Shown: positions 8,210 through 17,077, numbered from the stretch's first letter. The stretch is 64,000 bases of DNA from DASXAI01 sp963728985 (GCA_963728985.1 CAVSME010000003.1:868001-932000), one strand, 5' to 3'. The notes: generated by a model not told the origin, from the sequence alone. Program-made: numbers and translations.

Positions 8210-8842
8210 ATGCAGCCGCCGTCGGGGCGAACCGTCGCTCGGATCGTCATCGGCGCGGAGGTGTTCGCCCTACTGACCCTGGCCTTCGTCTGGCGCGGAC
8301 CCACCTCGGGCACGCCCGGACCAGCGCCTTTGCCGCCGCCGACGTCCACCACGACCACGGTCGCCACCACCACCCGGACCCGCGGCGCCACGACCACCTC
8401 GACGACCGCCGCCACGGACTCGGCCGAGCCCACCACGACCGAGGCCGGCTCGTCGACCACCGCGTTTGCGGCCCCGCCGACGGACCTGCCCTCGGTCGAG
8501 TCCACCGATCCACCCGAGTCCACCGCGACGACGCGGCGCACCACCCCCCGACGGTCGACCACCACGGTCGCGGCCGAGCCCGAGGTCACCGACCCGCCGG
8601 CCACCGACCCTCCGGTGACCGACCCGCCGCTGACGAACCCGCCCACCGCCCCGCCGACCGTCGCCCCGCCGCGGCCGACCGCCCCGCCCACCACCACCCC
8701 GCCGACGACCGCGCCTCCGACGACACCGGCGCCCACGACGACGTTGCCGGCCACTACGACAACCGTCACGACGCCGGCCGAGGAGCCCCAGTCACCGCCG
8801 GACACCGACCCCTGGCCACCGTGGTGGCCCTTCCCCCACTGA
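8210..8842 (+). CDS. Thr/Pro-rich secreted or membrane-anchored protein
   Basis: 210 residues: an N-terminal hydrophobic segment (about 11-27) followed by roughly 180 residues of Thr, Pro and Ser repeats, including TDPPATDPPVTDPP, ending PWPPWWPFPH. There is no folded domain. It resembles cell-wall spanning or O-mannosylated stalks. Codon use follows the Thr/Pro bias of neighbouring linkers, and it stands alone between divergent and convergent genes. Because low-complexity GC-rich DNA readily yields such frames, the gene call is moderate; the signal-like N-terminus favours it. Confidence 0.6.
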   Translation: MQPPSGRTVARIVIGAEVFALLTLAFVWRGPTSGTPGPAPLPPPTSTTTTVATTTRTRGATTTSTTAATDSAEPTTTEAGSSTTAFAAPPTDLPSVESTDPPESTATTRRTTPRRSTTTVAAEPEVTDPPATDPPVTDPPLTNPPTAPPTVAPPRPTAPPTTTPPTTAPPTTPAPTTTLPATTTTVTTPAEEPQSPPDTDPWPPWWPFPH

Positions 8843-8848
8843 ATCTCG

Positions 8849-9994
8849 TCAGCGAATCGTCAGTTCAGGGCGGAAGACCTTCTTCGGCTTCAGCTCCACG
8901 GCGATGCGCTCGGCCAGCGCACGGAAGGCCCGCCCCGCCTCGCCGTCGGGCTCGACGGCGGTCACGGGCTTGCCCTCGTCGCTGCCGACCCGCAACGGCG
9001 GGAGCAGCGGGATCTGGCCCAGCAGCGGCACGCCGAGCTCGTCGGCCAGCTCCTGACCGCCGCCGCTGCCGAACAGCTCGTAGCGAGTGCCGTCGTCGCC
9101 GGTGAACCACGACATGTTCTCGATGACGCCCTTGACCTCCATGTGCACCTTCTCGGCCATGGCCGCCGACAAGCGCGCCACCTGCTGGGCGGCCGGCTGC
9201 GGCGTGGTCACGACGTAGACCTCGGCCCGAGGGAGGTACTGGCTGAGCGAGATGGCGATGTCGCCGGTGCCCGGCGGCATGTCGACGAGCAGGAAGTCGG
9301 GGTCGTCCCAGTAGACGTCGGTGAGGAACTGCTCGAGCGCCTTGTGGAGCATGGGTCCGCGCCAGATCACGGCTTGGCCGTCGGGCACGAAGTACGCCAT
9401 CGAGATGCAGCGCACGCCCCACGCTTCCGACGGCAGCAGCATCTCGTCGAGGGCGACCGGATCGCGATCGGCGCCCAGCATCCGCGGGATGGAGAAGCCG
9501 TAGACATCGGCGTCGAGCACGCCCACCGAGTGCCCGCGCTGCGCCAGTGCGACGGCGAGGTTGGTGGTGACGCTGGACTTGCCGACGCCGCCCTTGCCCG
9601 AGCTGATGAGGAGCGGGCGGGTGCGGGAGCCGGCCTCGGCGAAGGGGATCTTGCGCCCTTGGGCGTGGCCGTGGGCCGGGGTTTGGCCGGCAGTGGCGGC
9701 GGGATCGCCGTGCAGCCGCTGGCGCAGGGCGGTCAGCTCCGCTTCGGTCATCACGGTGAAGTCGAGGGTGACATCGCTCACGTCGCCGAGCGCCATGACG
9801 GCGCCGGTCACCCGCGACTGGATCTCCTGGCGCAGCGGGCAGCCGGGCACCGTGAGGGCGATGGTGACGCCGACGCGCCCCTCGGGGCTGATGGTGACGT
9901 CCCGCACCATCCCGAGGTCGACGATCGAGCGGTGGAGCTCGGGGTCCTGGACCGGACGGAGCGCATCCACGACCTGGTCAGACGAGGGGGGCAT
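8849..9994 (-). CDS. mrp: Mrp/NBP35 (ApbC) family Fe-S cluster carrier ATPase
   Basis: 381-residue P-loop scaffold or carrier delivering Fe-S clusters to target proteins. An N-terminal MIP18/PaaD-like (DUF59) domain covers about 1-90 (VVDALRPVQDPELHRSIVDLGMV). The ATPase follows with GKGGVGKSS, VLDADVYGFSIPRMLG, VDMPPGTGDIAISL and TTPQPAA. The CXXC of many Mrp proteins is not present in the usual C-terminal place (ENMSWF instead). The ATG at 9992-9994 (MPPSSDQVV) was chosen because longer starts run into the sufR promoter region. It is divergent from sufR, next to a cysteine desulfurase. Confidence 0.9.
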   Translation of the reverse strand: MPPSSDQVVDALRPVQDPELHRSIVDLGMVRDVTISPEGRVGVTIALTVPGCPLRQEIQSRVTGAVMALGDVSDVTLDFTVMTEAELTALRQRLHGDPAATAGQTPAHGHAQGRKIPFAEAGSRTRPLLISSGKGGVGKSSVTTNLAVALAQRGHSVGVLDADVYGFSIPRMLGADRDPVALDEMLLPSEAWGVRCISMAYFVPDGQAVIWRGPMLHKALEQFLTDVYWDDPDFLLVDMPPGTGDIAISLSQYLPRAEVYVVTTPQPAAQQVARLSAAMAEKVHMEVKGVIENMSWFTGDDGTRYELFGSGGGQELADELGVPLLGQIPLLPPLRVGSDEGKPVTAVEPDGEAGRAFRALAERIAVELKPKKVFRPELTIR

Positions 9995-10021
9995 GGGCGG
10001 CGATTCCTCCAGGGGATTTCC

Positions 10022-10047
10022 ACTACGTAGATAGGTAGAATACCGGC
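10022..10047 (+). promoter_or_regulatory. Candidate leaderless promoter and palindrome of sufR
   Basis: CTACGTAG (10023-10030) is a perfect 8-base palindrome. TAGAAT (10036-10041) lies six bases before the GTG start of sufR, the geometry of leaderless actinobacterial transcripts. The palindrome sits where a repressor shared by sufR and mrp could bind. Confidence 0.45.
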
Positions 10048-10770
10048 GTGGAGCCGACGCCACCCACCCCCGGCCTCACCCCGGGGGCTTTCTCGGCCGC
10101 GGTATCGGCCATCACCCACGCCTTCGGTGACCCCACGCGGCGGGCCGTCTACCTCTTCGCCCACAGCAACGAGCGAGGCGTCACCGCCACGCAGGTCGCC
10201 GAGAAGTTCGGCCTGCACCCGAACGTGGCCCGCCACCATCTCGACAAGCTGGCCGCCGGTGGCTACCTGGACGTCGCCGTGGAGCGCAGCGAGACGGGCG
10301 GCGCCGGCCGGCCGTCGAAGCACTACCGCGCTCACGAGGAACAGGTCACGCTCTCGGTGCCGGTGAAGACCGATGATCTCGTGCTCACCATGCTCGGCCG
10401 GGCGCTGGCCCGCTTGTCGCCGGCCGATGCCGAGGCGATGGCCGAGGAGGTCGGCATCGAGTACGGGCGGGCCATGGCCGCCGGTGTCGGCGGCGCCGAC
10501 GGGCAGCGATCGTTCCGCGCCGCCCTGCACGCTGTCGCCGATGCCCTCACCGCCCACGGCTTCGCCGCTCACACCGAGCAGCGGGGCACCGAGCTGCGCA
10601 TCGTGAACAACCACTGCCCGTTCGGGCCGGCCGCCATCGAGCACCCGGTCATCTGCGCGGTCGACCGGGGGATGGTGAAGGGCATGCTGGCCGCCCTCTA
10701 CGGCGACACCGAGCCCGAGACGGCGGCCTCGCTCCCCCGCGGCGACGAGGTCTGCGTCACGTCGTTCTAG
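10048..10770 (+). CDS. sufR: SufR-like iron-sulfur transcriptional regulator
   Basis: 240-residue winged-helix regulator. An N-terminal HTH (about 25-85: GVTATQVAEKFGLHPNVARHHLDKL) and a C-terminal domain with C190-X12-C203-X32-C236, the cysteine arrangement that holds the Fe-S cluster in SufR repressors of suf operons. It is flanked by mrp (divergent) and a cysteine desulfurase whose start overlaps its stop by one base, so it likely senses cluster status and controls this group. GTG start, probably on a leaderless mRNA. No sufBCD genes lie in the window. Confidence 0.85.
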   Translation: MEPTPPTPGLTPGAFSAAVSAITHAFGDPTRRAVYLFAHSNERGVTATQVAEKFGLHPNVARHHLDKLAAGGYLDVAVERSETGGAGRPSKHYRAHEEQVTLSVPVKTDDLVLTMLGRALARLSPADAEAMAEEVGIEYGRAMAAGVGGADGQRSFRAALHAVADALTAHGFAAHTEQRGTELRIVNNHCPFGPAAIEHPVICAVDRGMVKGMLAALYGDTEPETAASLPRGDEVCVTSF

Positions 10771-11885
10771 TGCCCCGTCACTACCTCGACCACGCCTCCA
10801 CGTCGCCGCTGCGGCCCGCCGCCCGTGAGGCCATCGTGGCGTGGCTCGACTCCGGCGCCGTCGGTGACCCCGGTCGCATGCACAGCGACGCGCTGGCGGT
10901 GCGGGTCGCCGTCGAAGAAGGTCGGGCCTCGGTGGCCGCCATGCTCGGGTGCCGGCCCCGGTCCGTCGTCTTCACCAGCGGCGCCACCGAGGCCATCACC
11001 GCCGCCGTCTGGGGCGCGGTGGAGCGCGCCGGCGGCCACGTCGTGGTGCCGGCGGTCGAGCATTCCGCCGTGCGCCTCGCGTCGGAAGCGTTCGCATCGT
11101 CGGTGACGGTGGTCGGGTGCGACGGCGTCGGGCGCGTGGCGGTCGACGACGTGGTGGCCGCCGTCCGACCCGGCGAGACCGCGCTCGTACATGTGCAGTG
11201 GGGCAATCACGAGGTGGGCACGCTGCAGCCGGTGGCCGAGGTGGTGGCGGCGTGCCGGTCCCTCGGCGTGCTGGTGCACGTCGATGCTGCCCAGGCCGCC
11301 GGCCGGGTGCCGATCGAGTTCGACGCGCTCGGCGCCGACCTCCTGTCGGTCAGCGCCCACAAGATGGGCGGCCCGTCGGGGATGGGCGCGCTGCTGGTGC
11401 GGCGGGGGTTGCGGGTGCGGCCCTTGCTCGTGGGCAGCGACCAGGAGCGGGCGCGGCGGGCGGGGTTCGAGCACGTGTTGGGGATCGTGGGATGGGGGGC
11501 GGCGGCGGCGGAACCGTTTGCGGAAGCGCGACAGCTTCAACTGTCGCAGCGGGTGCTCGATGGCGTCGCCGGGCTCGACGGGGTGCGCCAGTACGGCGAT
11601 CCGTCACCGGCAGGGCGGCTGCCGCACATCGTGTGCCTCGGCATCGACGGCATCGAGCCGCAGGCGGTGCTCCTCGGCCTCGACCAGGCCGGCATCGCCG
11701 TGCACTCGGGGAGCGCGTGCGCGTCCGAGGACCTGCAGCCGTCACCGGTGCTGGAGGCCATGGGCGTGGATGCCCACCGCTCGCTGCGGGTCAGCGTGGG
11801 GTGGAGCACCACCGACGCCGACGTGGACGCGTTCCTCGCCGCGTTGCCGCTGGTGCTGCAACGGCTCCGCCGTCTCAGCCGGTGA
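10770..11885 (+). CDS. Cysteine desulfurase (NifS/IscS-like)
   Basis: 371-residue PLP enzyme that mobilises sulfur from cysteine as persulfide for Fe-S clusters or tRNA thiolation. N-terminal YLDHASTSP, then SGATEAIT, EHSAV, HVDAAQAAG, the PLP lysine in SAHKMGGPSG and the catalytic cysteine in HSGSACASEDLQPSP. The long SGSACAS loop is the class I (IscS/NifS) type. It is coupled to sufR: GTG starts on the last base of the sufR stop. The 3' end overlaps the convergent downstream gene by 11 bases. Confidence 0.92.
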   Translation: MPRHYLDHASTSPLRPAAREAIVAWLDSGAVGDPGRMHSDALAVRVAVEEGRASVAAMLGCRPRSVVFTSGATEAITAAVWGAVERAGGHVVVPAVEHSAVRLASEAFASSVTVVGCDGVGRVAVDDVVAAVRPGETALVHVQWGNHEVGTLQPVAEVVAACRSLGVLVHVDAAQAAGRVPIEFDALGADLLSVSAHKMGGPSGMGALLVRRGLRVRPLLVGSDQERARRAGFEHVLGIVGWGAAAAEPFAEARQLQLSQRVLDGVAGLDGVRQYGDPSPAGRLPHIVCLGIDGIEPQAVLLGLDQAGIAVHSGSACASEDLQPSPVLEAMGVDAHRSLRVSVGWSTTDADVDAFLAALPLVLQRLRRLSR

Positions 11886-12735
11886 CGAGCACCTGCACCT
11901 CGGTGACGGCACGGTCGAAGGTGGTCGACTTGGTGATGGTGGCGAAGCTGCCGGACTGACCGTTGGTGGCGGTCCAGGTCACCTCCCAGTCGACGCTCAA
12001 GGTGGCGCTCCACGCCGCCGGCCGGCCGGCGACCGCGGTGCCGTCGACGTTGCGGGTCAACTGGTCGTAGGCGTGCGCACAGCGGCCGGGCAAGGCGGCT
12101 TGGGCCGTGGGATCGCCGCCGGCCAGCTGCGGGTCGTAGGCGATGCCTGGTCCGTCGCAGGTCTGGGCGGCGCTGCCGTCACCGGGCTCGAAGCGCATCG
12201 TGGTCGGGGTGGCAACGGCGGTGGCGCTGAGGCCGGTCAACGGGTCGGCGCGGGTGACTTCGAAGGGCGTCCAGCTCGCCGGGTCGGTCCAGACGAAGAC
12301 CGGCACGGTCGCGATGGACGATTGGCCCGCCGGGGGTGTGGTGATGGGGTCGGGCGTGGGGAGGAGGCCGGCCAGCTCGACGAGGCCGTCGCGAGCCAGC
12401 TCGTCGGCAGTGATCGGGACGGCCCAGCGCCAGGTGCGGCCGTCCCAGTGCCCGTCGCAGCGGAAGACGAGGAGGATGTGGTCGACGGCGTCCTCGCGGA
12501 TGATGGCGGCGCCGACGCCGCTGTTGCGGGCGACGGTGTCGACCTCGCTCGGCCCGCCCCGCACCCAGACACAAACGGGTTGGTGCGGTTCGCCGACATC
12601 CCCCGGCCCACCCCCGCCCCCAGACCCCGGCTCAGTAACCACAGTGTGAAAGTCGGTCGTAGGCGGAGTGGAGGCGTCGCCGTGCCAGGCCGCGGATGCT
12701 GACGAACCAGACGACATACCGACGAGCACGACCAT
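11875..12735 (-). CDS. Secreted hypothetical protein
   Basis: 286 residues with a signal-like N-terminus (MVVLVGMSSGSSASAA, perhaps beginning earlier at an ATT codon), a Gly/Pro linker and a Trp-rich domain of unknown family. Four cysteines (VCVW, RCDGH, TCDGP, RCAHA) could make two disulfides. No enzymatic motif was recognised. It converges on the cysteine desulfurase gene, overlapping it by 11 bases. The 180 bases upstream hold no other gene that I can support. Confidence 0.6.
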   Translation of the reverse strand: MVVLVGMSSGSSASAAWHGDASTPPTTDFHTVVTEPGSGGGGGPGDVGEPHQPVCVWVRGGPSEVDTVARNSGVGAAIIREDAVDHILLVFRCDGHWDGRTWRWAVPITADELARDGLVELAGLLPTPDPITTPPAGQSSIATVPVFVWTDPASWTPFEVTRADPLTGLSATAVATPTTMRFEPGDGSAAQTCDGPGIAYDPQLAGGDPTAQAALPGRCAHAYDQLTRNVDGTAVAGRPAAWSATLSVDWEVTWTATNGQSGSFATITKSTTFDRAVTEVQVLVTG

Positions 12736-12916
12736 GACAATGAGTAGCCGACACTGCGAGGAACGGCCTCATTGGTGCAACAACGATCTCATCAGGACAG
12801 GGGTTCTCGGTCCCGGGTTGCACGGGGCTCGAGTCCAACTCTTCAGTGCGGTCTATGAGCCACTGACTTGACGATTTTCAACGAAGGACACCCTCGCACG
12901 GTGGACGACTACGAGG

Positions 12917-13462
12917 TCATCCAACACGGCGCCGGTCGCTGGCCTCAATGGTGGTGCCGTCGTCATAGTTGCAGTATTCCGCTTCAACCCGCTCGGCCGA
13001 TGCGGCAGTGACCTTCGTTAGGTAGTCTCTGATTGGACCACTTGGGCCATTCCGAACCGTGGTGCCCTTCGAGCGATAGTCCTCCCACGCCGGAATCAAC
13101 GAAAGCCCCAAATAGTCCCGAGTCACGACCGTCAGCAGCTCGTCCTGAAGTTCTTGGCTCTCGAAAGGTAGGTTCGGGTCCGTTCGGGATTGCACGTAGA
13201 GCGATCGGAAGCGGTCCAAGACCGCCTGCAGTTGCTGCGCGAGGACCTTTGGGTCGGCCTTGGTTGCGTCCTGTACGACCGTGCTCGTGGTCGTGGTGGG
13301 AGCCGCCGTTGTCGCCACCACCGTTGTCGTGGTGGTGACAGCACTCACCGTTGTTGTCGTCGCCGGCAGCGAAGACCCCGCCGAACCACCACCCGACGAG
13401 CTGCAACCCGCCAAGGCGAGAATCGCCACGATCCCCCCTGCCGCTGTCCGCCCCAGCCGCAT
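12917..13462 (-). CDS. Putative lipoprotein with Thr-rich linker
   Basis: 181 residues from the ATG at 13460-13462. The signal peptide ends in the lipobox LALAGC, giving an acylated cysteine, followed by a Ser/Gly and TTTT linker and a small helical domain (about 85-170). The longer open frame upstream would bury the signal peptide, so the internal ATG was chosen. The domain is unrecognised. The codon use of its C-terminal part is less GC-biased than its neighbours. Confidence 0.65.
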   Translation of the reverse strand: MRLGRTAAGGIVAILALAGCSSSGGGSAGSSLPATTTTVSAVTTTTTVVATTAAPTTTTSTVVQDATKADPKVLAQQLQAVLDRFRSLYVQSRTDPNLPFESQELQDELLTVVTRDYLGLSLIPAWEDYRSKGTTVRNGPSGPIRDYLTKVTAASAERVEAEYCNYDDGTTIEASDRRRVG

Positions 13463-13563
13463 CGACCCCACGGTAGGCAAACCACCGCGGCCGTACAAGT
13501 GGCGAGCGTTCTCGGCGTGAATCGTCGCAAAGATGAGACGGATCACTCCGAGAAGCGAGAGGA

Positions 13564-13932
13564 CTAGCTGATTGGTGCGCGGCGGCCGTTGCGGGCGGAA
13601 CGAGCGAGGACGTCATCGGGCACGTCGATGCGCAATCGGAGCAACGCCGCGCCCAGTGTCTTGCCGAGGTTGTCGCTGCGCAACGAGCGCGGCCCACCTC
13701 CGCCGAGGGCGCCGCGCAGCACGAACTTCAACGCCAGCACGTTCCGCGCCTCGAAGCGCTCGATCGAGCCGGTGACCAGCGCGCCGAAGTGCGCTCGCAC
13801 CCGATCGACGGTCACCTCACGCAGGAGCAACTCGTACGTCTCGTCGTCGTCGGCGAACAGCGTCAGGTCGCTGATGTCACCCTTGTCGCCGGAGCGGACA
13901 CCACAGACCTGGCGCAGCGGGACGGTCGGCAT
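13564..13932 (-). CDS. AtuA C-terminal-domain-like protein (small subunit of a split AtuA)
   Basis: 122-residue protein equal to the C-terminal ferredoxin-fold domain of AtuA-type proteins (acyclic terpene utilisation): VPLRQVCGVRSGDKGDISDL at the start and ARNVLALKFVLRGALGGGG near the middle. The ATG at 13930-13932 is favoured over a longer frame that is antisense to sixA. The matching large domain (DUF1446) lies 1 kb away on the same strand at 14985-16316, with sixA and a DUF4234 gene between. The reaction is not established in bacteria lacking the full atu pathway. Confidence 0.75.
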   Translation of the reverse strand: MPTVPLRQVCGVRSGDKGDISDLTLFADDDETYELLLREVTVDRVRAHFGALVTGSIERFEARNVLALKFVLRGALGGGGPRSLRSDNLGKTLGAALLRLRIDVPDDVLARSARNGRRAPIS

Positions 13933-13955
13933 CCGGCCGAGGCTACGCTCGGGCG

Positions 13956-14414
13956 ATGCCGCTGTACCTCCTCCGGCACGCCAAGGCTGGCAGTCGGAGC
14001 GGTTGGCTGGGTCCAGACGAAACCCGGCCACTCTCGAAGAGCGGGCGCGAGCAGGCCGAGGGCACCTCGCGGGCACTGGCCGAGTGGCCGATCAAGCGGA
14101 TCCTGTCCAGCCCCTACGTGCGCTGCGTCGACACCGTGGTACCGCTGGCCACCAAGCTCGGGCTCACGGTCGAGACCACACCGGTGCTGGCCGAGGGCCA
14201 CGACGCCAGGCCGGCCATCGAGCTCCTCGCCTCCGTCCCGGACCACACCGTGCTGTGCAGCCACGGCGACCTGATCCCCGAGGTGATCCAGATGCTCGAA
14301 CGCCGCGGCATGGCCGTCGAAGGCGAGCCCGACTGGCGCAAGGGCGCCACGTGGGTCATCGAGCGCGATGGCGACGAGTTCGTGCGGGCCAGCGCAATAC
14401 CGCCCCCCGCCTGA
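13956..14414 (+). CDS. Histidine phosphatase family protein, SixA-like
   Basis: 152-residue phosphohistidine phosphatase-like protein. The catalytic RHG-type motif is LLRHAKAG (the RHA variant found in SixA), the substrate arm is SSPYVRCVDT and the second His is in CSHGDLI. SixA removes phosphate from histidine phosphotransfer proteins; actinobacterial members may act on other phosphoesters. It is divergent from the AtuA small gene, and its stop codon forms the loop of a terminator hairpin. Confidence 0.88.
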   Translation: MPLYLLRHAKAGSRSGWLGPDETRPLSKSGREQAEGTSRALAEWPIKRILSSPYVRCVDTVVPLATKLGLTVETTPVLAEGHDARPAIELLASVPDHTVLCSHGDLIPEVIQMLERRGMAVEGEPDWRKGATWVIERDGDEFVRASAIPPPA

Positions 14415-14426
14415 GGCGGGAGGCGG
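14400..14426. terminator. Bidirectional terminator hairpin after sixA
   Basis: CCGCC-c-CCCGCC, loop TGA (the sixA stop), GGCGGG-a-GGCGG: an 11-pair GC stem with one mismatch between two convergent genes. Confidence 0.6.
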
Positions 14427-14444
14427 CAGCAACACCCGGGCGAC

Positions 14445-14912
14445 TCAGGCAGCGCTCAGCGCGCCCTTCGACCGCCAGAAGTCATTCAGCGCGTTCTGCA
14501 CCTTGAGGTACCAGATGATGTGCCCGATGAGCGGCAGCAGGAACCACAAGCCCCAGATGGCCGTGACCGGCGACTCGCGGCCGTCGCGCTCGTACATGTT
14601 CTTGACCTCGTTCGGGATCGTGAACATCAGCACGACGGACAGCAGCAGGTAGACGACGATGCCGAGCACCCCGCCGAGGCCGTCCCCGTTGTACTTCTTG
14701 AGGTCCTCGCTGGTGCGGTAGGTCCAGAACACGCCCCAGATCCCCAGCGTGACGATCATGAGCAGGATGGTGAGTCCCTTGCTATAGAACACGCCACCGA
14801 TGTCCTGCGGGACCTCCCGGCCCATCGGGATGTAGCCGGCGGGCCCGCCCGGTGGGGGCGGCGGTGCCGACGGCGGTGGGGGCGGTGGTGTGGACGGCGG
14901 CTCACTGGACAT
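14445..14912 (-). CDS. DUF4234 membrane protein with proline-rich N-terminus
   Basis: 155 residues: a Pro-rich cytoplasmic tail (about 5-30), then four hydrophobic segments with the DUF4234 pattern (TLGIWGVFWTYRTSEDLKKY, then LLPLIGHIIWYLKVQNALN). Function unknown; relatives are small integral membrane proteins in actinobacteria. It converges on sixA and is preceded by 72 bases holding no clear promoter. Confidence 0.8.
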   Translation of the reverse strand: MSSEPPSTPPPPPPSAPPPPPGGPAGYIPMGREVPQDIGGVFYSKGLTILLMIVTLGIWGVFWTYRTSEDLKKYNGDGLGGVLGIVVYLLLSVVLMFTIPNEVKNMYERDGRESPVTAIWGLWFLLPLIGHIIWYLKVQNALNDFWRSKGALSAA

Positions 14913-14984
14913 AGCCGCGCACGGTAACAGCCATCACCACCACCGTGGGCGATGGAGTGGGCCGCATCCCCCGTCAGGGGGATG

Positions 14985-16316
14985 TCAGGTGACCTCCAGG
15001 TTGATCGACACCCGCCCGTCCACGAGATCCCGATCGACGGCGATGGCCTCCAGGTCGAGGAGTTGGGTGGGCTTGCCGACGCGCGTCCGGCCGAACTGGG
15101 AGATCATCGGCGGCCCCGACAGCGCGAGCACGCCCGAGCCCCGGGAGACGGAAGCCGCCGACTCCGGATCGGCGGTCCGCCAGGCGAGGCGGCCGAGCAC
15201 CTCGGGCGGCTCCCAGCCCGCGGCCTCGGCGTCGGCCCGGTCGGCGGCGTAGGCCGGACCGTGGAACGCGCCGGCACCGAAGTACTCCTCACACCACTCC
15301 TGCACCGGCGCGCCGGCGGCCTCGGCCCGAGCCCGCACGAAGTGGACGGCGGCACGCGCCTTGGCCTCGGCGTCGGGCCAGGAGTAGGCGAACATCGCCT
15401 CGCCCGCCCACCCGGCCGGCGTGCACACCAGGCCCTTGTACGTCGGCGGCGGCGGCGTCCCCCGAGTGCCGCTCACCCGCACCCGGTCACCGCCCTGGTC
15501 CTGCAGCGTCAGCGACGTGAAGTCGGCGGTGACGTCGGGGTTCAGGTAGCGGCTCGGGTCGTGCACCTCGTACAGCAACTGCTCGCGCACCGTGTCGAAC
15601 GTGATCATGCCGCCCGCCGCCGCCTTCGTGATGACGGCGCTTCCGTCCGCCTCCACCTCGGCGATGGGGAAGCCGATGTTCAGCGGGTCGGGGTTGTCCC
15701 ACCACGAGCCCGAGTAGTTGCCCCCGGCCACCTGGCCCGAGCACTCCATGAGGTGGCCGACCACGATGCCGGCGGCCAGGCGGTCCCAGTCGTCCCATGC
15801 CCAGCCGTGCTCGTGCACGAGCGGCGCGAGGAACAGCGACGCATCGGCGACACGTCCCGTCACCACGAGCTGGGCTCCCTGCTCGAGTGCGTCCACGATG
15901 GGTCGCGCACCCAGGTACACGCTGGCGAACAGCGTGTCGGACGGCAGCGACAGCTCGCCGGCCAACGGCCGGATGTCGTCGCCGACGATGGTGGCCACCT
16001 TGATGCCCGACGCCCCGGCGGCCTTCAGCGTGTCGACCACGGCCCGCCCGGCGGCCACGGGGTTGATGCCCCCGGCGTTGGTGATGAACCGCATGCCGCC
16101 ATCGACGACGAACGGCAGCGCGGCCCGCACGTAGGCCGGGAGGTCCCGGGTGAAGCCCAGGCGCTCGTCGCGCTGGCGGTCCTTCTGCAAGATGGCGAGG
16201 GTCAACTCGGCCAAGGCCTCGCACACGAGGTAGTCGACGCCGGCGTCGAGCACGTCGGCGACGGGATCCACCCCATCGCCGTAGAAGCCCTGCCCGCCCC
16301 CGAGACGCACGGTCAT
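14985..16316 (-). CDS. DUF1446/AtuA-like protein (large subunit of a split AtuA)
   Basis: 443 residues matching the AtuA N-terminal family: GQGFYGDGVDPVADVL, DYLVCEALAELTLAIL, FITNAGGINPVAAGRAVVDT, VVTGRVADASLFLAPL and HLMECSGQVAGGNYS. In pseudomonads AtuA belongs to citronellol/geraniol degradation; elsewhere the family accompanies acyl-CoA metabolism. The ATG (16314-16316) overlaps the ccmI stop as ATGA, so it is the last cistron of the ccm operon here. The C-terminal domain is encoded separately at 13564-13932. Confidence 0.82.
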   Translation of the reverse strand: MTVRLGGGQGFYGDGVDPVADVLDAGVDYLVCEALAELTLAILQKDRQRDERLGFTRDLPAYVRAALPFVVDGGMRFITNAGGINPVAAGRAVVDTLKAAGASGIKVATIVGDDIRPLAGELSLPSDTLFASVYLGARPIVDALEQGAQLVVTGRVADASLFLAPLVHEHGWAWDDWDRLAAGIVVGHLMECSGQVAGGNYSGSWWDNPDPLNIGFPIAEVEADGSAVITKAAAGGMITFDTVREQLLYEVHDPSRYLNPDVTADFTSLTLQDQGGDRVRVSGTRGTPPPPTYKGLVCTPAGWAGEAMFAYSWPDAEAKARAAVHFVRARAEAAGAPVQEWCEEYFGAGAFHGPAYAADRADAEAAGWEPPEVLGRLAWRTADPESAASVSRGSGVLALSGPPMISQFGRTRVGKPTQLLDLEAIAVDRDLVDGRVSINLEVT

Positions 16317-17077
16317 GGTGCTGTTGTAGTCGATCCGGCGGCGGCGTCGATCTCCTGCTTCAGCCCTTGCACGAGACCGAGGACCTCCTGGGGAGGATTG
16401 AGCGCCAGGCACTGCTGCACCGGCGCGGACGCGCCGGCGGCATCGGCGAACATGCGAAAGCGCACGATGGCGTCGAAGCAGAACGCGTCGGCGTACGTAG
16501 GAGCCACCTGCATGGCCCGCTGCAGGGACTGCTCACCCTTCTGCACGAGATCGGTGGCGTTGCCCTGGGCCCCGACGAGCGCCACCAGCCAGCCGCGATA
16601 CGCAAGGGCCTCGGCGTTGTCCGGCTCGACCTGCAGCACCTCGTCGTAGCGCTGGATGGCGCCCTTCAGGTCGCTGGCCTGCAGAGAGCGGGCCTCGGCC
16701 AGCTTGGCGGTGACGTTCTGGGCGATGTCGCCCGAGCTGGTGTCGCCGGGCAGGCGATCACCCGATGCCCACGCCACCAGCACGCCGGCCGCCACGGCAA
16801 CGACCACCACGATCGCGCCCCACAGCGCGATGCGCCGCCAGTTGCGCGGCTTCTTCGCGGGCAGCGCCGCCTGCGCCGACTCGATGGCCCGCAGCACCGC
16901 GGCGGCGCGGGCGGTGTAGCCGTCGCGCAAGGTGACGTAGTCGGTCTCGTCGATGTCGCCGGCGTCGTGCTCGCGGTCGAGGTCGTCGAGCGAGCGCAAC
17001 AGGAACGCCCGCTCCTCCTCCAGCTCGCCCAGCCGATCGGCCCCCGGGCCGCGGCCGTCAGTCGCGGTCGTGCTCAT
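16313..17077 (-). CDS. ccmI: CcmI-like TPR protein of cytochrome c maturation
   Basis: 254 residues: an N-terminal cytoplasmic helical domain (LEEERAFLLRSLDDLDREHDAG), one membrane segment (about 84-105) and a periplasmic TPR region (AIQRYDEVLQVEPDNAEALAYRGWL). This is the arrangement of CcmI/CycH, which presents apocytochrome c to the heme lyase. It overlaps ccmH by 20 bases and ends in ATGA with the AtuA large gene. It is shorter than proteobacterial CcmI, so the name is by context and architecture. Confidence 0.72.
   Translation of the reverse strand: MSTTATDGRGPGADRLGELEEERAFLLRSLDDLDREHDAGDIDETDYVTLRDGYTARAAAVLRAIESAQAALPAKKPRNWRRIALWGAIVVVVAVAAGVLVAWASGDRLPGDTSSGDIAQNVTAKLAEARSLQASDLKGAIQRYDEVLQVEPDNAEALAYRGWLVALVGAQGNATDLVQKGEQSLQRAMQVAPTYADAFCFDAIVRFRMFADAAGASAPVQQCLALNPPQEVLGLVQGLKQEIDAAAGSTTTAP

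Noticed and set aside
12805..12850. tRNA-like T-arm (GGGCTCGAGTCC)
   Set aside because: No acceptor, D-arm or anticodon arm could be folded around it.
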